Notes: generated by a model from the sequence alone, not told the origin. Counted from the stretch's first letter, positions 24,321 through 34,369 are shown. The stretch is 64,000 bases of DNA from CAZONU01 sp965370045 (GCA_965370045.1 CBDUSI010000004.1:1-64000); one strand, 5' to 3'. Numbers and translations are program-made.

Positions 24321-25178
24321 GTGGACATCGCCCGACTGGAGTCACTGGCAAATCCCTGCCGGCTGTGCCCGCGGGAGTGCCGGGTTGACCGCGGGGCGGG
24401 CGAGTTGGGTTTCTGTAAGTGCACGGCGACGCCTCTGATCGGCTCGGTCGGCCCGCACTTCGGCGAAGAGGACGTCCTGGTGGGGCGGGGTGGCTCGGGG
24501 ACTATCTTCTTTGCGGGCTGCAACCTGGGCTGCCGCTTCTGCCAGAACTGGTCGCTCTCGCACATGCTCGACGGCAAGGCCTTCACGATTGACGACATCG
24601 CCCACGCGATGACCGCGCTGGCCTCGCGCGGCTGCGAGAACATCAACTTCGTCACGCCCACGCATTTCGCGCCGGCGGTGGCCGCGGCGGTCAAGCTGGC
24701 CCGGGAGTGGGGAGTGGAAGTCCCCATCGTTTACAATTGCGGCGGCTACGAATCGGTCGAGGTGCTGGAGTGCCTTGAGGGATTGATAGAGGTCTACATG
24801 CCGGACCTCAAGACGCTGGACGCCGACTTCGCCAAGCGCGCGCTGCTGGCTGAGGATTATCCGCAGAAGGTCCGCGCGGCGCTCATCGAGATGCAGCGCC
24901 AGGTAGGCGATCTGGTCACTGATGAACGCGGCGTCGCTCGGCGCGGCCTGCTGGTCCGGCACCTGGTCATGCCCGGGCAGACGGAGGACTCAGCCTCGTG
25001 TCTGGACTTCCTGGCCCGAGAAGTCTCGCCTGGCGCTCTGGTGAACGTAATGGCCCAATACGGCCCGCGCGGCGAGGCCGATCGCGTGGCCGGCATCGAC
25101 CGACGGCCCACGGCCGAGGAGGCCGCTTCCGCTCGGGCGCACGCAAGACGCCTGGGTCTGCGGCTGGCAAGAGACTGA
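24321..25178 (+). CDS. pflX: Radical SAM protein, PflX (COG1313) family
   Basis: Radical SAM enzyme of 285 residues from a GTG start. The SAM/4Fe-4S motif CNLGCRFCQNWSLSH (CxxxCxxC) is intact within GSGTIFFAGCNLGC. An N-terminal cysteine set (CRLCPRECRVDRGAGELGFC, then KC) could bind an extra cluster. Other family segments: NINFVTPTHFAP, PIVYNCGGYESVEVL, VYMPDLKTLDADF, QVGDLVTDERGVARRGLLVR and HLVMPGQTEDS. The family resembles pyruvate-formate-lyase activases, but the substrate is not known. It lies 6 nt after the ABC ATPase and may be co-transcribed; this suggests, without proving, an anaerobic lifestyle. Confidence 0.85.
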   Translation: MDIARLESLANPCRLCPRECRVDRGAGELGFCKCTATPLIGSVGPHFGEEDVLVGRGGSGTIFFAGCNLGCRFCQNWSLSHMLDGKAFTIDDIAHAMTALASRGCENINFVTPTHFAPAVAAAVKLAREWGVEVPIVYNCGGYESVEVLECLEGLIEVYMPDLKTLDADFAKRALLAEDYPQKVRAALIEMQRQVGDLVTDERGVARRGLLVRHLVMPGQTEDSASCLDFLAREVSPGALVNVMAQYGPRGEADRVAGIDRRPTAEEAASARAHARRLGLRLARD

Positions 25179-25341
25179 CTATTCATCTAACACGTTGCTG
25201 TACAGAGTGATATGCAAGAGGGCGGCTGCTGCTAGGCGGTTGTACGGTTGTCCGGTCATTTTGCGGGGAACTAGATCGCCGTGGCGGTGTAGTGAATATG
25301 GAGTAGGTGCTTCCGGTCCAGACCTCAGGGAGGGACTCAAG

Positions 25342-28300
25342 ATGATCTCGAGATGCTGCGGCGTATTCCGGCTGGTAATCGCGGGCGCGGTCCTCAGTTG
25401 GACGGTTCAGGCCGGTGAGCTGTCGGTGAAGCTTACCGTCAGGGAGCCAGCCGGGGTGGCCCGCAAGAGCGCGCCGGCCTGCGGTGGCATTCCGCTCCCC
25501 CGGGGCAAGTTCAAGAAGGGCCAGGATTTCGCTGTCTTTGACGGCGGCCGGGAGATTCCCGCGCAGGTGCTGCCCCTGGTGGTCGATGAGAAGGGCTTCC
25601 TGCGCTGGGTGCTGGTCGATTTCCAGACCGACCTGGCCGCGGGCGCCAGGAAGGAGTTCGCCCTGAAGGCCGTCAAGGGCACGGCCAAGCCGGCCAGCCC
25701 CTTGAAGCTGGTGGATGACGCGGCCGGCGTGACCGTCGATACAGGACGGGTGAAGTTCACCATCGCCAGGGGGGAGCCCTTCGTCCTCTTCAACTCGGTG
25801 AAGGTCGGCGGCAAGCTGGTGGCCTCCGGCAGCCGGGTCAGCTACACCGACTGCACCATGGACAACGCCGGTGGCAAGCGCTACCTGGCGGGTAAGCCGT
25901 CCAGCATCGTGGTGGAGTACTCCGGGCCGATGCGCGTTACGGTTTGCGTGCGCGGCGGCTTCCAGGGCGACGAGCAGACCAAGATGGGCTACGTCGCGCG
26001 CTTCACCGCCTGGGCGGGGCGCAGCGACGTGCACGTCAAGTACTCGCTGTCGAACAGCAACGGGAAGCACTACTGCTATCGGCAGATCAAGGACTCTTCC
26101 ATCGAGTTGAAGCTGGCCGGGGAGGTCACGAGTACGACCCTGGGGCTCAAGGAGGCCAAAGAGGTCCCGGGCCCAGCCTGGATGCACCAGGGGTTGCGAA
26201 TGTTCGACACGTACCAGCCGATCTTCGGCCACTCCAGGGCGGGGCGATAAGCTCATCTGGACCGGCGACGGCCCGCAGAACCGGCCCCAGGGCTGGATAG
26301 CGGCCAAGGCCGGCGGCGGAACGGTGGCGGCCTGCGACATGGTATTCGCGGACGACCCGGCGCGGCGGTTGGAGACCAAGAAGGATGCGCTGATCCTCAC
26401 CGGCGTTACGGAGCGCTTCGAGGGCCACAAGGACAAGAAGTTCAAGAAGGACTTGTTCGTGGGCCGCCCCTACGGGGACAAGTGGCGCTGGATATTCGAC
26501 TGCTCGCACCTCAGCTCGCAGTACGTCCTCGACTTCGCGGCCCCGAGCGGGGCGAAGGCGCTCGGCGAGTTCGGGCGCCGGGGGCGCGGTCGGCTTCACG
26601 TCATGGCCCCGCCGGCCTGGTATTCCGAGACAGAGAGCCTGGCGGTCGGGAAGTTCGGCGCCCAGAGCGACGAGCTGAAGTGCTACGAGACCTGGGGCTG
26701 GAAGCACGATCCCGGGACAGCCCCCAAGGAGCCCAACCGGAATATACCCGTAAGGCGCTACGTCCCGGGCGCAAACAACCACTACGACACCGAGCAGGAC
26801 ACGCTCGAAGGGCTGGTGCTCATGTACCTGCGGACCGGGAGCCGAAACTTCTTCACCGTTTCCCGGGCCTGGGCCAATTACGAGATGGACCTCCAGAAGT
26901 GGCGCACCGACGGCTGGCGCTGGAAGGACGGCGGGGTCTGGTGGCACAGCGGGCCGTTGGGCAACACCCCCCAGCGCGAGAAGGATCCGGTCACCGGCCG
27001 GCGGAACACCCTCGTCGCCAAGTGGGCCAAGGAGTTTAAGGAACCCTTCGACAAGGGTTCGGTGACCGATCTCTGGACCCAGGCCCAGTCCAAGCAGTGC
27101 TACTGCCACAACTACGGCGCGGGGCTGGCCGCCTGGTTCTGCATCACCGGCGAGCGCGACGCCTTCGAGGCCTGCATTGACTCGGTCGAACAGAACTACG
27201 ACACCCAGAAGCGGGCCAGGTACCGGTCGAAGGTTCCCGGCAAGAGCAACAGCTACTCGCGCGACTTCACGCGCTCCTGCTACCTGGTCAACGGCATCCG
27301 CATGATCGCGCCGGCCGACCCCTACGTGGTCGAGGCCAGCGACTTCCTGGCGAGCGTCTTCCTCAAGCGCCCGCGGCCGGATGCGCGCGGGCTGGTCAAC
27401 GGGAACAACAAGATAACCATGAAGGGCTTCGGAGCCTTCAGTGGGCTGGACAAGTTCGTGGGGCCAAAGGGTCTCGCCGAGATGAAGCGTCTGGGCGTGA
27501 CCATGGACCCGGACGATGGCCACCTCACCGACCCCAAGACCGGCAAGACCTGGTACCCGATCGTCGACCCCAACCTGTGGATGTTCGTCTACCAGTCGGG
27601 GGCCATGGACACCTACTACGGCATCACCGGCAACGAGGATGCTCACGACTGGGTGGTCGCCTATGGGCAGGCCGCTGCCCGCCTGCTCTTCCAGGAGCGC
27701 CACGGTCAGCTCGGCTATCGCCGGATGATAGCTGACTTCCCGCTCCGGGGCGTGGTCAAGGACTACTTCACGTGGAACCTGCCCGAGGGCGCCAAGAACG
27801 GCGAGGGCATGAAGATCTCCGGGCGGCTGGCGCGCTTCCACCCGGACATCTGCGCGCGAGCCTACTCGCTCACGGGCGAGACGTTCCTCAAGAAGCGGGC
27901 CTACGACTACTGGTACTACGGCTCACATCGCAGCTACCAGGCCAAGCGGATGCACAAGCTCGGCGGCGTGGGCAGATGGGTGAACGTCTACAACGTCAAC
28001 GACGAGTCGGTGTGCCTCTCCGGCCGGACCTTCTACGAGTGGAGCCACCCGCGTAAGGACGCGCTGCCTCCCGCGGCGGTCAAGAACCTCAAGGTGTCGG
28101 TGGCCGGCGGGGAGGCCACGGTGTCCTTCACCGCGCCGGCCGACGCCGGCGGCGGCAGGGTGACGCGCTACCAGGTAAAGTGCTCGGACCGCAAGATCCT
28201 GGAGTACCAACCCTTCCTGAAGATATACAACGACCACAAGGAAGCCGGCTTCTGCAACTGGTTCCTGGCCGCGAACCTGAAGGGCGAACCCAAGCCCAAG

Positions 28301-28423
28301 GCACCGGGGGCCAAGGAAAGCTTCACGGTTACGGGCGTGCCCACGGGCGCCAAGTTCTTCGCGGTGCGGGCCTTCGACGACAGCTCCAACCGCAGCGGAA
28401 TCAGCAACGTGTCCGGCAGGTAG
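25342..28423 (+). pseudogene. Exo-rhamnogalacturonan-lyase-like (PcRGLX/YetA) exported protein with Fn3 domain, interrupted by a frameshift
   Basis: Two reading frames make one protein of about 1025 residues. The first (25342-26250) has a signal peptide (MISRCCGVFRLVIAGAVLSW), an AGGGAGGG ribosome site and an N-terminal RIFT-barrel-like domain (LTVREPAGVARKSAPACGG, IPLPRGKFKK, REIPAQVLPLVVDEKGFLRW, VDFQTDLAAGARKEFALK). It ends at a TAA in GGGCGGGGCGATAAG. Reading one base further on continues smoothly (GDKLIWTGDGPQNRPQGWIA) through a long catalytic or toroid region to a C-terminal fibronectin-III domain (LPPAAVKNLKVSVAGGEATV). One extra G in the GGGG run at about 26241-26244 would explain it. 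Polysaccharide lyase family 26 is the best guess by pattern; the enzyme activity is unproven. It could be a sequencing error, a fresh mutation or slippage. Confidence 0.65.
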
Positions 28424-28462
28424 GCGGAGGCTACGTCACGTGGGTCGGGAAGAAACTCGCGG

Positions 28463-29059
28463 TCAGCGCGGAGCCGTCCCGCCGGTAGCGGGTTCCTCCC
28501 CGCAAATCGTCTTGTAGATGCTCTCGCGCGAGAGGGCCGGATTCCTGCCCAGCCAGGATTTCACCAGCACCGCGCCGGCCATGCCCGCCCGGCAAGTCTT
28601 GAGATGCTTGGAGTGGCCGCTGACCCCTTCGAACGCGGAGACGATCCCCCGCGCCTCGCCCAGCCGGGCAAAGGCCCTGGGCGTGAGGTCTTCGCCCTGC
28701 TTGGCGGGCTCCTCTTCGGCCTGGTCGGCAGCCTGCTTGCGCCGGCGGGTTGGGGCGGCCTTGGTGGACGCGTCAACGGCGTCCATCTGGGGGCCGGCCA
28801 CTTCGAACACATTGCGGACCAGGTTCTTGACCGCGGACCGCCGGGCGCGATCCGACATGTCTTCCTCCAGCCGCGCGGCCCGGTGGAGGATGTCCGACTT
28901 CCTGCGTCGCGACAGGTTGCCCAGGACGGCGGAGCGCAGTTCGCTCCCCGCGCCGACCAGCGCCTGGGCTATCAGGTCGTCAGGCGTCTTGAGCAGCGCG
29001 CGCTGCAGATCCGGCCCGGCAATGCGGACCAGATCGCCCTCGTCGTAGGCCTTGGGCAT
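28463..29059 (-). CDS. FliG C-terminal-domain-like protein
   Basis: Protein of 198 residues. Residues 9-90 align by eye with the FliG C-terminal domain: IAGPDLQRALLKTPDDLIAQ, ALVGAGSELRSAVLGNLSRR and RKSDILHRAARLEED follow the pattern of FliG (ID..-QxVLR.V....LALALKGA..ELxxKxxxNMSKRAAEML). A charged linker with a KAAPTRRRKQAADQAEEEP segment follows, then a C-terminal region of unknown type with an Asn/Ser-rich end (KSWLGRNPALSRESIYKTIC). The ATG at 29059 sits exactly 6 nt after a good -10 box. No flagellar gene is near, so a motor role is doubtful; a repurposed ARM-type adaptor is possible. Confidence 0.65.
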   Translation of the reverse strand: MPKAYDEGDLVRIAGPDLQRALLKTPDDLIAQALVGAGSELRSAVLGNLSRRRKSDILHRAARLEEDMSDRARRSAVKNLVRNVFEVAGPQMDAVDASTKAAPTRRRKQAADQAEEEPAKQGEDLTPRAFARLGEARGIVSAFEGVSGHSKHLKTCRAGMAGAVLVKSWLGRNPALSRESIYKTICGEEPATGGTAPR

Positions 29060-29065
29060 GGAGAC

Positions 29066-29094
29066 TATATAGCGCGAAAACCGGCACGAATCAA
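29066..29094 (-). promoter_or_regulatory. Promoter for the FliG-like gene, leaderless start
   Basis: On the minus strand TTGATT (29094-29089), 17 nt, TATATA (29071-29066), then 6 nt to the ATG at 29059. No ribosome binding site fits between. Confidence 0.7.
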
Positions 29095-29125
29095 GTGTGC
29101 GCGTTGAATGTCCTGCAGTAGGCGG

Positions 29126-30625
29126 CTACTCGCCCATCAACTCCTTGGCCAGCGCGCGGAGGTTGCCCGCGGCTTCCTTGCCGTAGCGCGCCGCGCCCCG
29201 AGCTACTTCCCAGCGGATGTGGCCCAGGGCCATCAGGCGGTTGGCCTTGATGGTCTTGATCCATTGCGCGTGGTCCTTGTGTTTGGGATACGCCGCGCAG
29301 GAGCGGACCGCCGCGTGGACGGCCGCGGCGCGTTCCAGGGGAACGTTGCCGTTGAGCACCAGCCCGCAGCGCGAGATGACCGGACTGTGGTACATGTCCG
29401 TGTAGATGTTCAGGGGCATGACCTCGTTGAGATACGCGGGACTCTCCCGGTAGACGATGGTCCAGCCCTGCGACTCGAAGAACTCCTTGCGCCATATCTT
29501 CTCCAGCGCGGCGGCCTCCTTGGGATAGAGCAGGTGAGATTGCGCGGCCTCGGCCGGGTCGGCGGGATCGCGTATCGTGGCCATCGACCGGTCGCCCGGC
29601 AGGCGCCGTCCGGTGCTGAGCGCTTCGACCAGCCTCCCGGAGGTCCGGGCCTTGAACTCGGCAGCGCCCATGGACTTCTTCAGCGGATTCTTCGCGAAAT
29701 CCGAGATGGGCAGGGCCATGAGCGGCGCGGTGCCCCGCGCGACAGCTTTTCCGCCCTCTGCCTTGGAACCACGCGCCGGCGGCAGTTTCGCGATGTAGGT
29801 CGTCCAGAGCATGTCGCCCTTGCGGTAGATCACGAAGACGTCGTGGATGGGATGCTTTCCGGTGTTGACCAAGAGGTAGTCCTTGCTGGCACGAAAGGCC
29901 GCTCTGACCCAGGTGCCCGGCGGCAGGATAGTAACCGCGGGCACCTCGCGGGTGCGGCCCTCGTAGAAGACGTAGCGCTCGCATTCCTTCCCGTTGGACA
30001 CGTACCAGGCGTCGACCTCGCGGGCGAGGCGCGCCCAGTGGTCGGCGGGCAGCTTGGCCCCCGGGAGGGTGGCACTCTTGGGGAGCTTCTTGGTGAGCGT
30101 CAGCCGGCTCCAGACCAGCTCGAAACGCTTGTCGTCGGGGACGGAAGTCAGCTTGTTTCCCCAGCGCCGCCGGCCGTGCTTCTTCTTCCAGGCCGCCCAG
30201 TCCACCGGCTTGGCCTTGGCGACCTGGGCCGGCGTGCGATAGGTGTTCACCTGCGGCCACCACGACCAGGCCCGGCCCCGGGCGAAGCGCACCTCCACGC
30301 CTACCGGCACCTTACCGGCCCGCTCCCACTGCGGGTAGAAATAGAGGATGGGCTTCTTCCGTAAGCCTGAATCCGGCGGCATATCCTTGGTGCGCTGGCC
30401 CTTCACCGGGACCGGCTTGCCGGGCTTCTTGTCGGTGTACATGTACGCCGGGAAGTCGGGCGCGGGCGGCTTGGCCGCCGACCAGTCGAACTGGTTGACG
30501 CCCCACTCATGAACGTGAAGCGGCTGGGCGAACCAGAGCCCTCCACTGGCGGCCATCCCTGCACCCAGGACCAGTGCCAGCATCAGCCCGCCAGCGGCCA
30601 GCATCTTCCTCGCGCGGAAATTCAT
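29126..30625 (-). CDS. Exported protein of unknown function (HEWG-motif type)
   Basis: Protein of 499 residues with a signal peptide or anchor (MLAAGGLMLALVLGAGMAAS) and a GGGAGGT ribosome site. After the signal come LHVHEWGVNQFDWSAAK and, near residue 90, KKPILYFYPQWER. I recall this pairing of an HEWG-type motif with a PxxYFY motif in hypothetical exported proteins of planctomycetes and myxobacteria. The middle is beta-rich (about 95-290), and the C-terminal 150 residues are helical with a cysteine pair (ISRCGLVLNGNVPLE; VRSCAAYPKH). No catalytic family was recognised. Confidence 0.7.
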   Translation of the reverse strand: MNFRARKMLAAGGLMLALVLGAGMAASGGLWFAQPLHVHEWGVNQFDWSAAKPPAPDFPAYMYTDKKPGKPVPVKGQRTKDMPPDSGLRKKPILYFYPQWERAGKVPVGVEVRFARGRAWSWWPQVNTYRTPAQVAKAKPVDWAAWKKKHGRRRWGNKLTSVPDDKRFELVWSRLTLTKKLPKSATLPGAKLPADHWARLAREVDAWYVSNGKECERYVFYEGRTREVPAVTILPPGTWVRAAFRASKDYLLVNTGKHPIHDVFVIYRKGDMLWTTYIAKLPPARGSKAEGGKAVARGTAPLMALPISDFAKNPLKKSMGAAEFKARTSGRLVEALSTGRRLPGDRSMATIRDPADPAEAAQSHLLYPKEAAALEKIWRKEFFESQGWTIVYRESPAYLNEVMPLNIYTDMYHSPVISRCGLVLNGNVPLERAAAVHAAVRSCAAYPKHKDHAQWIKTIKANRLMALGHIRWEVARGAARYGKEAAGNLRALAKELMGE

Positions 30626-30662
30626 GACATACCTCCCTCACCCCGCAATGCGGCATTTGCCC

Positions 30663-30692
30663 ACTATACACGTAGACGCGCGAGCCGCGCAA
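30663..30692 (-). promoter_or_regulatory. Promoter for the exported HEWG-type protein
   Basis: Minus strand TTGCGC (30692-30687), 18 nt, TATAGT (30668-30663); the ATG is at 30625 with a GGGAGGT ribosome site between. It is back to back with the promoter at 30755. Confidence 0.55.
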
Positions 30693-30754
30693 CGGTTTCG
30701 GCAAATCGCCGAAATCCCGGGGAACGGGCCTACGACTGCGCCCGCCGGGCCGTC

Positions 30755-30783
30755 TTGACTTGGGGCCGTTTTGCGGGTATTCT
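30755..30783 (+). promoter_or_regulatory. Promoter for the glycosyltransferase pair
   Basis: TTGACT (30755-30760), 17 nt, TATTCT (30778-30783). The start codon is at 30825 after GGACGGGGAG. An in-frame start at 30771 lies inside the promoter and is rejected. Confidence 0.65.
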
Positions 30784-30824
30784 GGCCCCTGCAGCCGGAG
30801 AAAGGGAAGGACGGGGAGCCCATC

Positions 30825-32042
30825 ATGCGTCCCATCGTGATGATTTCTAGCTGGCCGCCGCGCATGTGCGGCATCGCCACCTTCGCCGAGGAGGCCCTGG
30901 AGTTCATCCGCAAGGCCGATCCCCAGCGCCCCGCCTTCGTGATCAGCCACACCGACGGCGAGGGCGAGAACGTCTTTCCGCTCATCGACATGGACCGCGA
31001 GGACTGGTACGCCCCGGTGGTCGAGAAGATCAAGGAACTCGACCCCGAAGTGGTGCACATCGAGCACGAGTACGGCCTCTACAACTACGTGGACAAGCAG
31101 GGCGAGGGCGACGGCAACCGCGGCTTCCTGAAAATGCTGGAGCTCCTGGCCGACTTCCCCACGGTGGTCGAGCCGCACACGATTCACGGGCGCATGAAGG
31201 AGAGCGAGGAGGAGTTCGTGCGCGACCTCGCCGCGCGCTGCTCGGTGCTGCTCTTCAAGTGCCACTACCAGAAGTGGCGCCTGCAGTGGAACTTCGACAG
31301 CCGCGGCTGGCCCATGCCCGAGAACGTCATGATCGTGCCCCACGGTGCGCGGCCCGACCGGCGCTGGGGCATCGACCAGGCCGACGACCTGAAGCGCGAG
31401 CTGGGCCTGGGGGATTTCGTCGGCGAGCGCATCATCGGGCTGGTGGGGTGGATCCAGTCCAACAAGCGCTGGGACCTGCTCACCAGCATGTGGGAGGAAA
31501 TCTACTACGAGATCCGCGAGAAGACCGGCGAGAAGTGGCACCTGTTCGCCGCCGGCTCCATGCGCGACCCCAACCACAAGCAGGACTACGAGAAGTACGT
31601 CGACGAGCTCAAGCTCCTGGAGCGCGAAGGCATGGCCCGCTACTTCGAGTTCGTGCCCCGCGGAGACATCTACTACAAGGTGATGGCCATCTGCGACTTC
31701 ATCGTGCTGCCCTCGCTGGACGAGACCCAGTCGGGCACCCTGGCCCGGATCATCGCTCTGAACAAGCCCTACGTGACCACCGCGCCGATGGAGGGGCTCA
31801 CCGCCCAGACTGTGGAGAGCGAGGGAGGGCTGCTGTTCACCACCAAGGAGGGGCTGCGCCGCCAGGTCGTGCGCCTGGCCACCGACGAGGGCCTGCGCAT
31901 GCGCATCGGCAATAACCTGACAAACTACCTCGACCAGGTAGTCAGTTGGGAGGTGGTCGCCCGCCAGTACGCGGAGGCCCACCGCATGGCCAGCGACAAG
32001 ATCCGCAAGGGCAAGCAGATTTACATCCGCCCGGAGTTCTAG
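30825..32042 (+). CDS. GT4-type glycosyltransferase
   Basis: GT-B fold glycosyltransferase of 405 residues. The N-terminal Rossmann half starts MRPIVMISSWPPRMCGIATF, a Gly-containing acceptor-side loop, with VVHIEHEYGLYNY and VVEPHTIHGRM. The donor half (about 185-380) has VMIVPHGARPDRRWG, IIGLVGWIQSNKRWDLL and the E-x7-E region in VLPSLDETQSGTLARIIALN, where the second Glu is replaced. The donor sugar cannot be told. It is followed 74 nt later by a larger GT4 protein with the same N-terminal motif (PPRMCGIATF against PRQCGIGTF), so the two are paralogues likely to act in one glycan pathway. Confidence 0.85.
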   Translation: MRPIVMISSWPPRMCGIATFAEEALEFIRKADPQRPAFVISHTDGEGENVFPLIDMDREDWYAPVVEKIKELDPEVVHIEHEYGLYNYVDKQGEGDGNRGFLKMLELLADFPTVVEPHTIHGRMKESEEEFVRDLAARCSVLLFKCHYQKWRLQWNFDSRGWPMPENVMIVPHGARPDRRWGIDQADDLKRELGLGDFVGERIIGLVGWIQSNKRWDLLTSMWEEIYYEIREKTGEKWHLFAAGSMRDPNHKQDYEKYVDELKLLEREGMARYFEFVPRGDIYYKVMAICDFIVLPSLDETQSGTLARIIALNKPYVTTAPMEGLTAQTVESEGGLLFTTKEGLRRQVVRLATDEGLRMRIGNNLTNYLDQVVSWEVVARQYAEAHRMASDKIRKGKQIYIRPEF

Positions 32043-32116
32043 CGCTTCGCGACGGGGGAGGGGACAGAGCGGGAGACGATTGGTCGGCGGATTGCTATAA
32101 GGGGGTGTCGGGATAA

Positions 32117-34369
32117 ATGGCGCGCAAGAAGGACTACCATGTTAACTCTATCGCGGTAATCGGAAACTATCTGCCGCGGCAGTGCGGCATCGGCACCTTC
32201 ACCACCGACCTGTGCAACGCGCTGGCCGGGAGCATGCCGGACGGCCAGGTGCTGGCCCTGGCCATGGACGACATCGAGGGCGGCTACGACTATCCCGAGC
32301 GGGTCAAGTTCCAGTTGCGGGCCAACGTGCAGGCCGACTATCTGCGCGCCGCGGAGTTCCTGAACGTCAACCAGTTCGACGTGGCCGTGCTCCAGCACGA
32401 GTACGGCATCTTCGGGGGAAAGTTCGGCAGGCACATCCTCCACCTGGTCGGCGAGCTGCGCATGCCGGTGCTGACCACCCTGCACACCGTGCTGGCCGAG
32501 CCCAACAAAGATCAGCGGGACATCATCTCGGACCTGGCGGAGTGCTCCGAACGCCTGGTGGTCATGAGCCGCAAGGCCCACGAGCTCCTGCGCGACGTCT
32601 ACGGGGTCCCCGAGGCCCGGGTGGCGTTGATTCCCCACGGCATCCACGACGTGCCCTTCGTGGACCCCAGCTTCCATAAAGACCAGTTCGAGTTGGAGGA
32701 CCGCAAGGTAATCCTCACCTTCGGGCTGCTCTCGCCGGGCAAGGGCATCGAGAAGATGATCGAGGCCATGCCGGGCATCGTCGAGAAGCACCCCGACGCG
32801 GTCTACCTGGTGCTGGGCGCCACCCACCCGCACGTCCGGCGGGAGTTCGGCGACGCCTACCGCATCGGGCTGCAGCAGCGCGCCGGGCGGCTGGGGATGG
32901 AGGACCACGTCATCTTCCACAACTTCTTCGTGGATGTGAAGCTGCTCTGCGAATACATCGGCGCGGCGGACATCTACGTCACGCCCTACGTCAGTGAGGC
33001 GCAGATCACCTCCGGGACCCTGGCCTACGCGCTGGGCGCCGGCAAGGCGGTGGTCTCGACGCCCTACTGGCACGCCGCCGAGCTGCTGGCCGAGGATCGC
33101 GGCCGGCTGGTGCCCTTCGGGGATACCCAGGCCATGTCCGACGCGATAGTCGATCTGCTTTCCAACGACGTCGAGCGCAACGCCATGCGCAAGCGGGCCT
33201 ATCAGTACTGCCGCCCGATGGTCTGGAGCCAGGTGGCCGGGGCCTACAGGGAACTGGCTGGCGAGGTCATGAAGCAGCGGACCAACGCGCCCAAGCCGCG
33301 CATCGAGGCCGGCAGCATACCGCGGCTCCTCAAGGAGCTGCCCGACGTCAAGCTCGGACACCTTCGCAACATGACCGACGCGGTGGGCATGCTCCAGCAC
33401 GCCAAGTACGCCACCCCGGACCGCGCGCACGGCTACTGCACCGACGACAACGCCCGCGCGCTGATCGCCGCCACCATGTACGGCGCGCTCCGCGAGGACG
33501 CGGGCGTGCTGCCCCTGGTGCACACCTACATGAGCTTCATGCTCCACGCCTTCAACCGCGAGACCGGCTGCTTCCGCAACTTCATGTCCTACGAGCGCAA
33601 GTGGCTCGAGGAGGCCGGCAGCGAGGACTCCCACGGACGCGCGCTGTGGGGCCTGGGCAAGGCGGTCAAGTACAGTCCCAAGGGCGCGCTGCGCAACATG
33701 GCCACGCGCCTGTTCAACGACGCCATGCCCGCGATGGAGGGCTTCATCTCCCCGCGCGCCTGGGCCTTCGCGCTGGTGGGGCTACACGCCTATCTCGAGG
33801 TATACGGCGGCGACGCGGCGGCGCGGCGCCTGCGGGCGCTGCTGGCCGAGCGCCTGCACCGGCTGTTCAAGGACCACGCCGACGAGGAGTGGCCCTGGTT
33901 CGAGACGGCGGTGACCTACGCCAACGCCAAGGTGCCCCACGCGCTGATCATGGCCGGGCAGTGGATGCCCGACGCGGACATCTTCGAAACCGGCATCAAG
34001 ACGCTGCGCTGGCTGGTCGAGCAACAGACCTCGCCGGAGGGCAACCTGTCCACTATCGGGAACCTCGGCTGGTTGACCCGCGAGGGAGCCCGCGCCACCT
34101 TCGACCAGCAGCCCATCGAAGCCATGGCCCTGGTGGAGGCCTGCGCGGAAGCCTACCGCTCCACCGACGACGAGTACTGGCTGAAGTCCACGCAGCGCTG
34201 CCTGGAGTGGTTCATGGGTCGCAACGACCTGTCCGTGCCGCTGTATGACTTCCAGACCGGCGGCTGCTCCGACGGGCTTAACCCCAACGGGGCCAACGCC
34301 AACCAGGGCGCGGAATCCACCCTGGCCTGGCTGGTTTCGCTGCTCACTCTGATGGAGATACTGGGTTAG
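32117..34369 (+). CDS. Two-domain protein: GT4 glycosyltransferase plus alpha/alpha-toroid glycosidase-like domain
   Basis: Protein of 750 residues. Residues 1-400 are a GT4 enzyme: SIAVIGNYLPRQCGIGTFTT, VAVLQHEYGIFGGKFG, VALIPHGIHDVPF, ILTFGLLSPGKGIEKMIEAM and the donor-binding YVSEAQITSGTLAYALGAGK with E-x7-like spacing. Residues about 410-750 form a helical domain with repeated helix-Gly-helix units (HAKYATPDRAHGYCTDDNAR; SHGRALWGLGKAV; GCSDGLNPNGANANQGAEST) like six-hairpin glycosidases; Asp-Asp in YCTDDNARAL may be a binding site. Such GT4-toroid proteins occur in several phyla with mannose-related genes, but no substrate is assigned here. Confidence 0.82.
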   Translation: MARKKDYHVNSIAVIGNYLPRQCGIGTFTTDLCNALAGSMPDGQVLALAMDDIEGGYDYPERVKFQLRANVQADYLRAAEFLNVNQFDVAVLQHEYGIFGGKFGRHILHLVGELRMPVLTTLHTVLAEPNKDQRDIISDLAECSERLVVMSRKAHELLRDVYGVPEARVALIPHGIHDVPFVDPSFHKDQFELEDRKVILTFGLLSPGKGIEKMIEAMPGIVEKHPDAVYLVLGATHPHVRREFGDAYRIGLQQRAGRLGMEDHVIFHNFFVDVKLLCEYIGAADIYVTPYVSEAQITSGTLAYALGAGKAVVSTPYWHAAELLAEDRGRLVPFGDTQAMSDAIVDLLSNDVERNAMRKRAYQYCRPMVWSQVAGAYRELAGEVMKQRTNAPKPRIEAGSIPRLLKELPDVKLGHLRNMTDAVGMLQHAKYATPDRAHGYCTDDNARALIAATMYGALREDAGVLPLVHTYMSFMLHAFNRETGCFRNFMSYERKWLEEAGSEDSHGRALWGLGKAVKYSPKGALRNMATRLFNDAMPAMEGFISPRAWAFALVGLHAYLEVYGGDAAARRLRALLAERLHRLFKDHADEEWPWFETAVTYANAKVPHALIMAGQWMPDADIFETGIKTLRWLVEQQTSPEGNLSTIGNLGWLTREGARATFDQQPIEAMALVEACAEAYRSTDDEYWLKSTQRCLEWFMGRNDLSVPLYDFQTGGCSDGLNPNGANANQGAESTLAWLVSLLTLMEILG

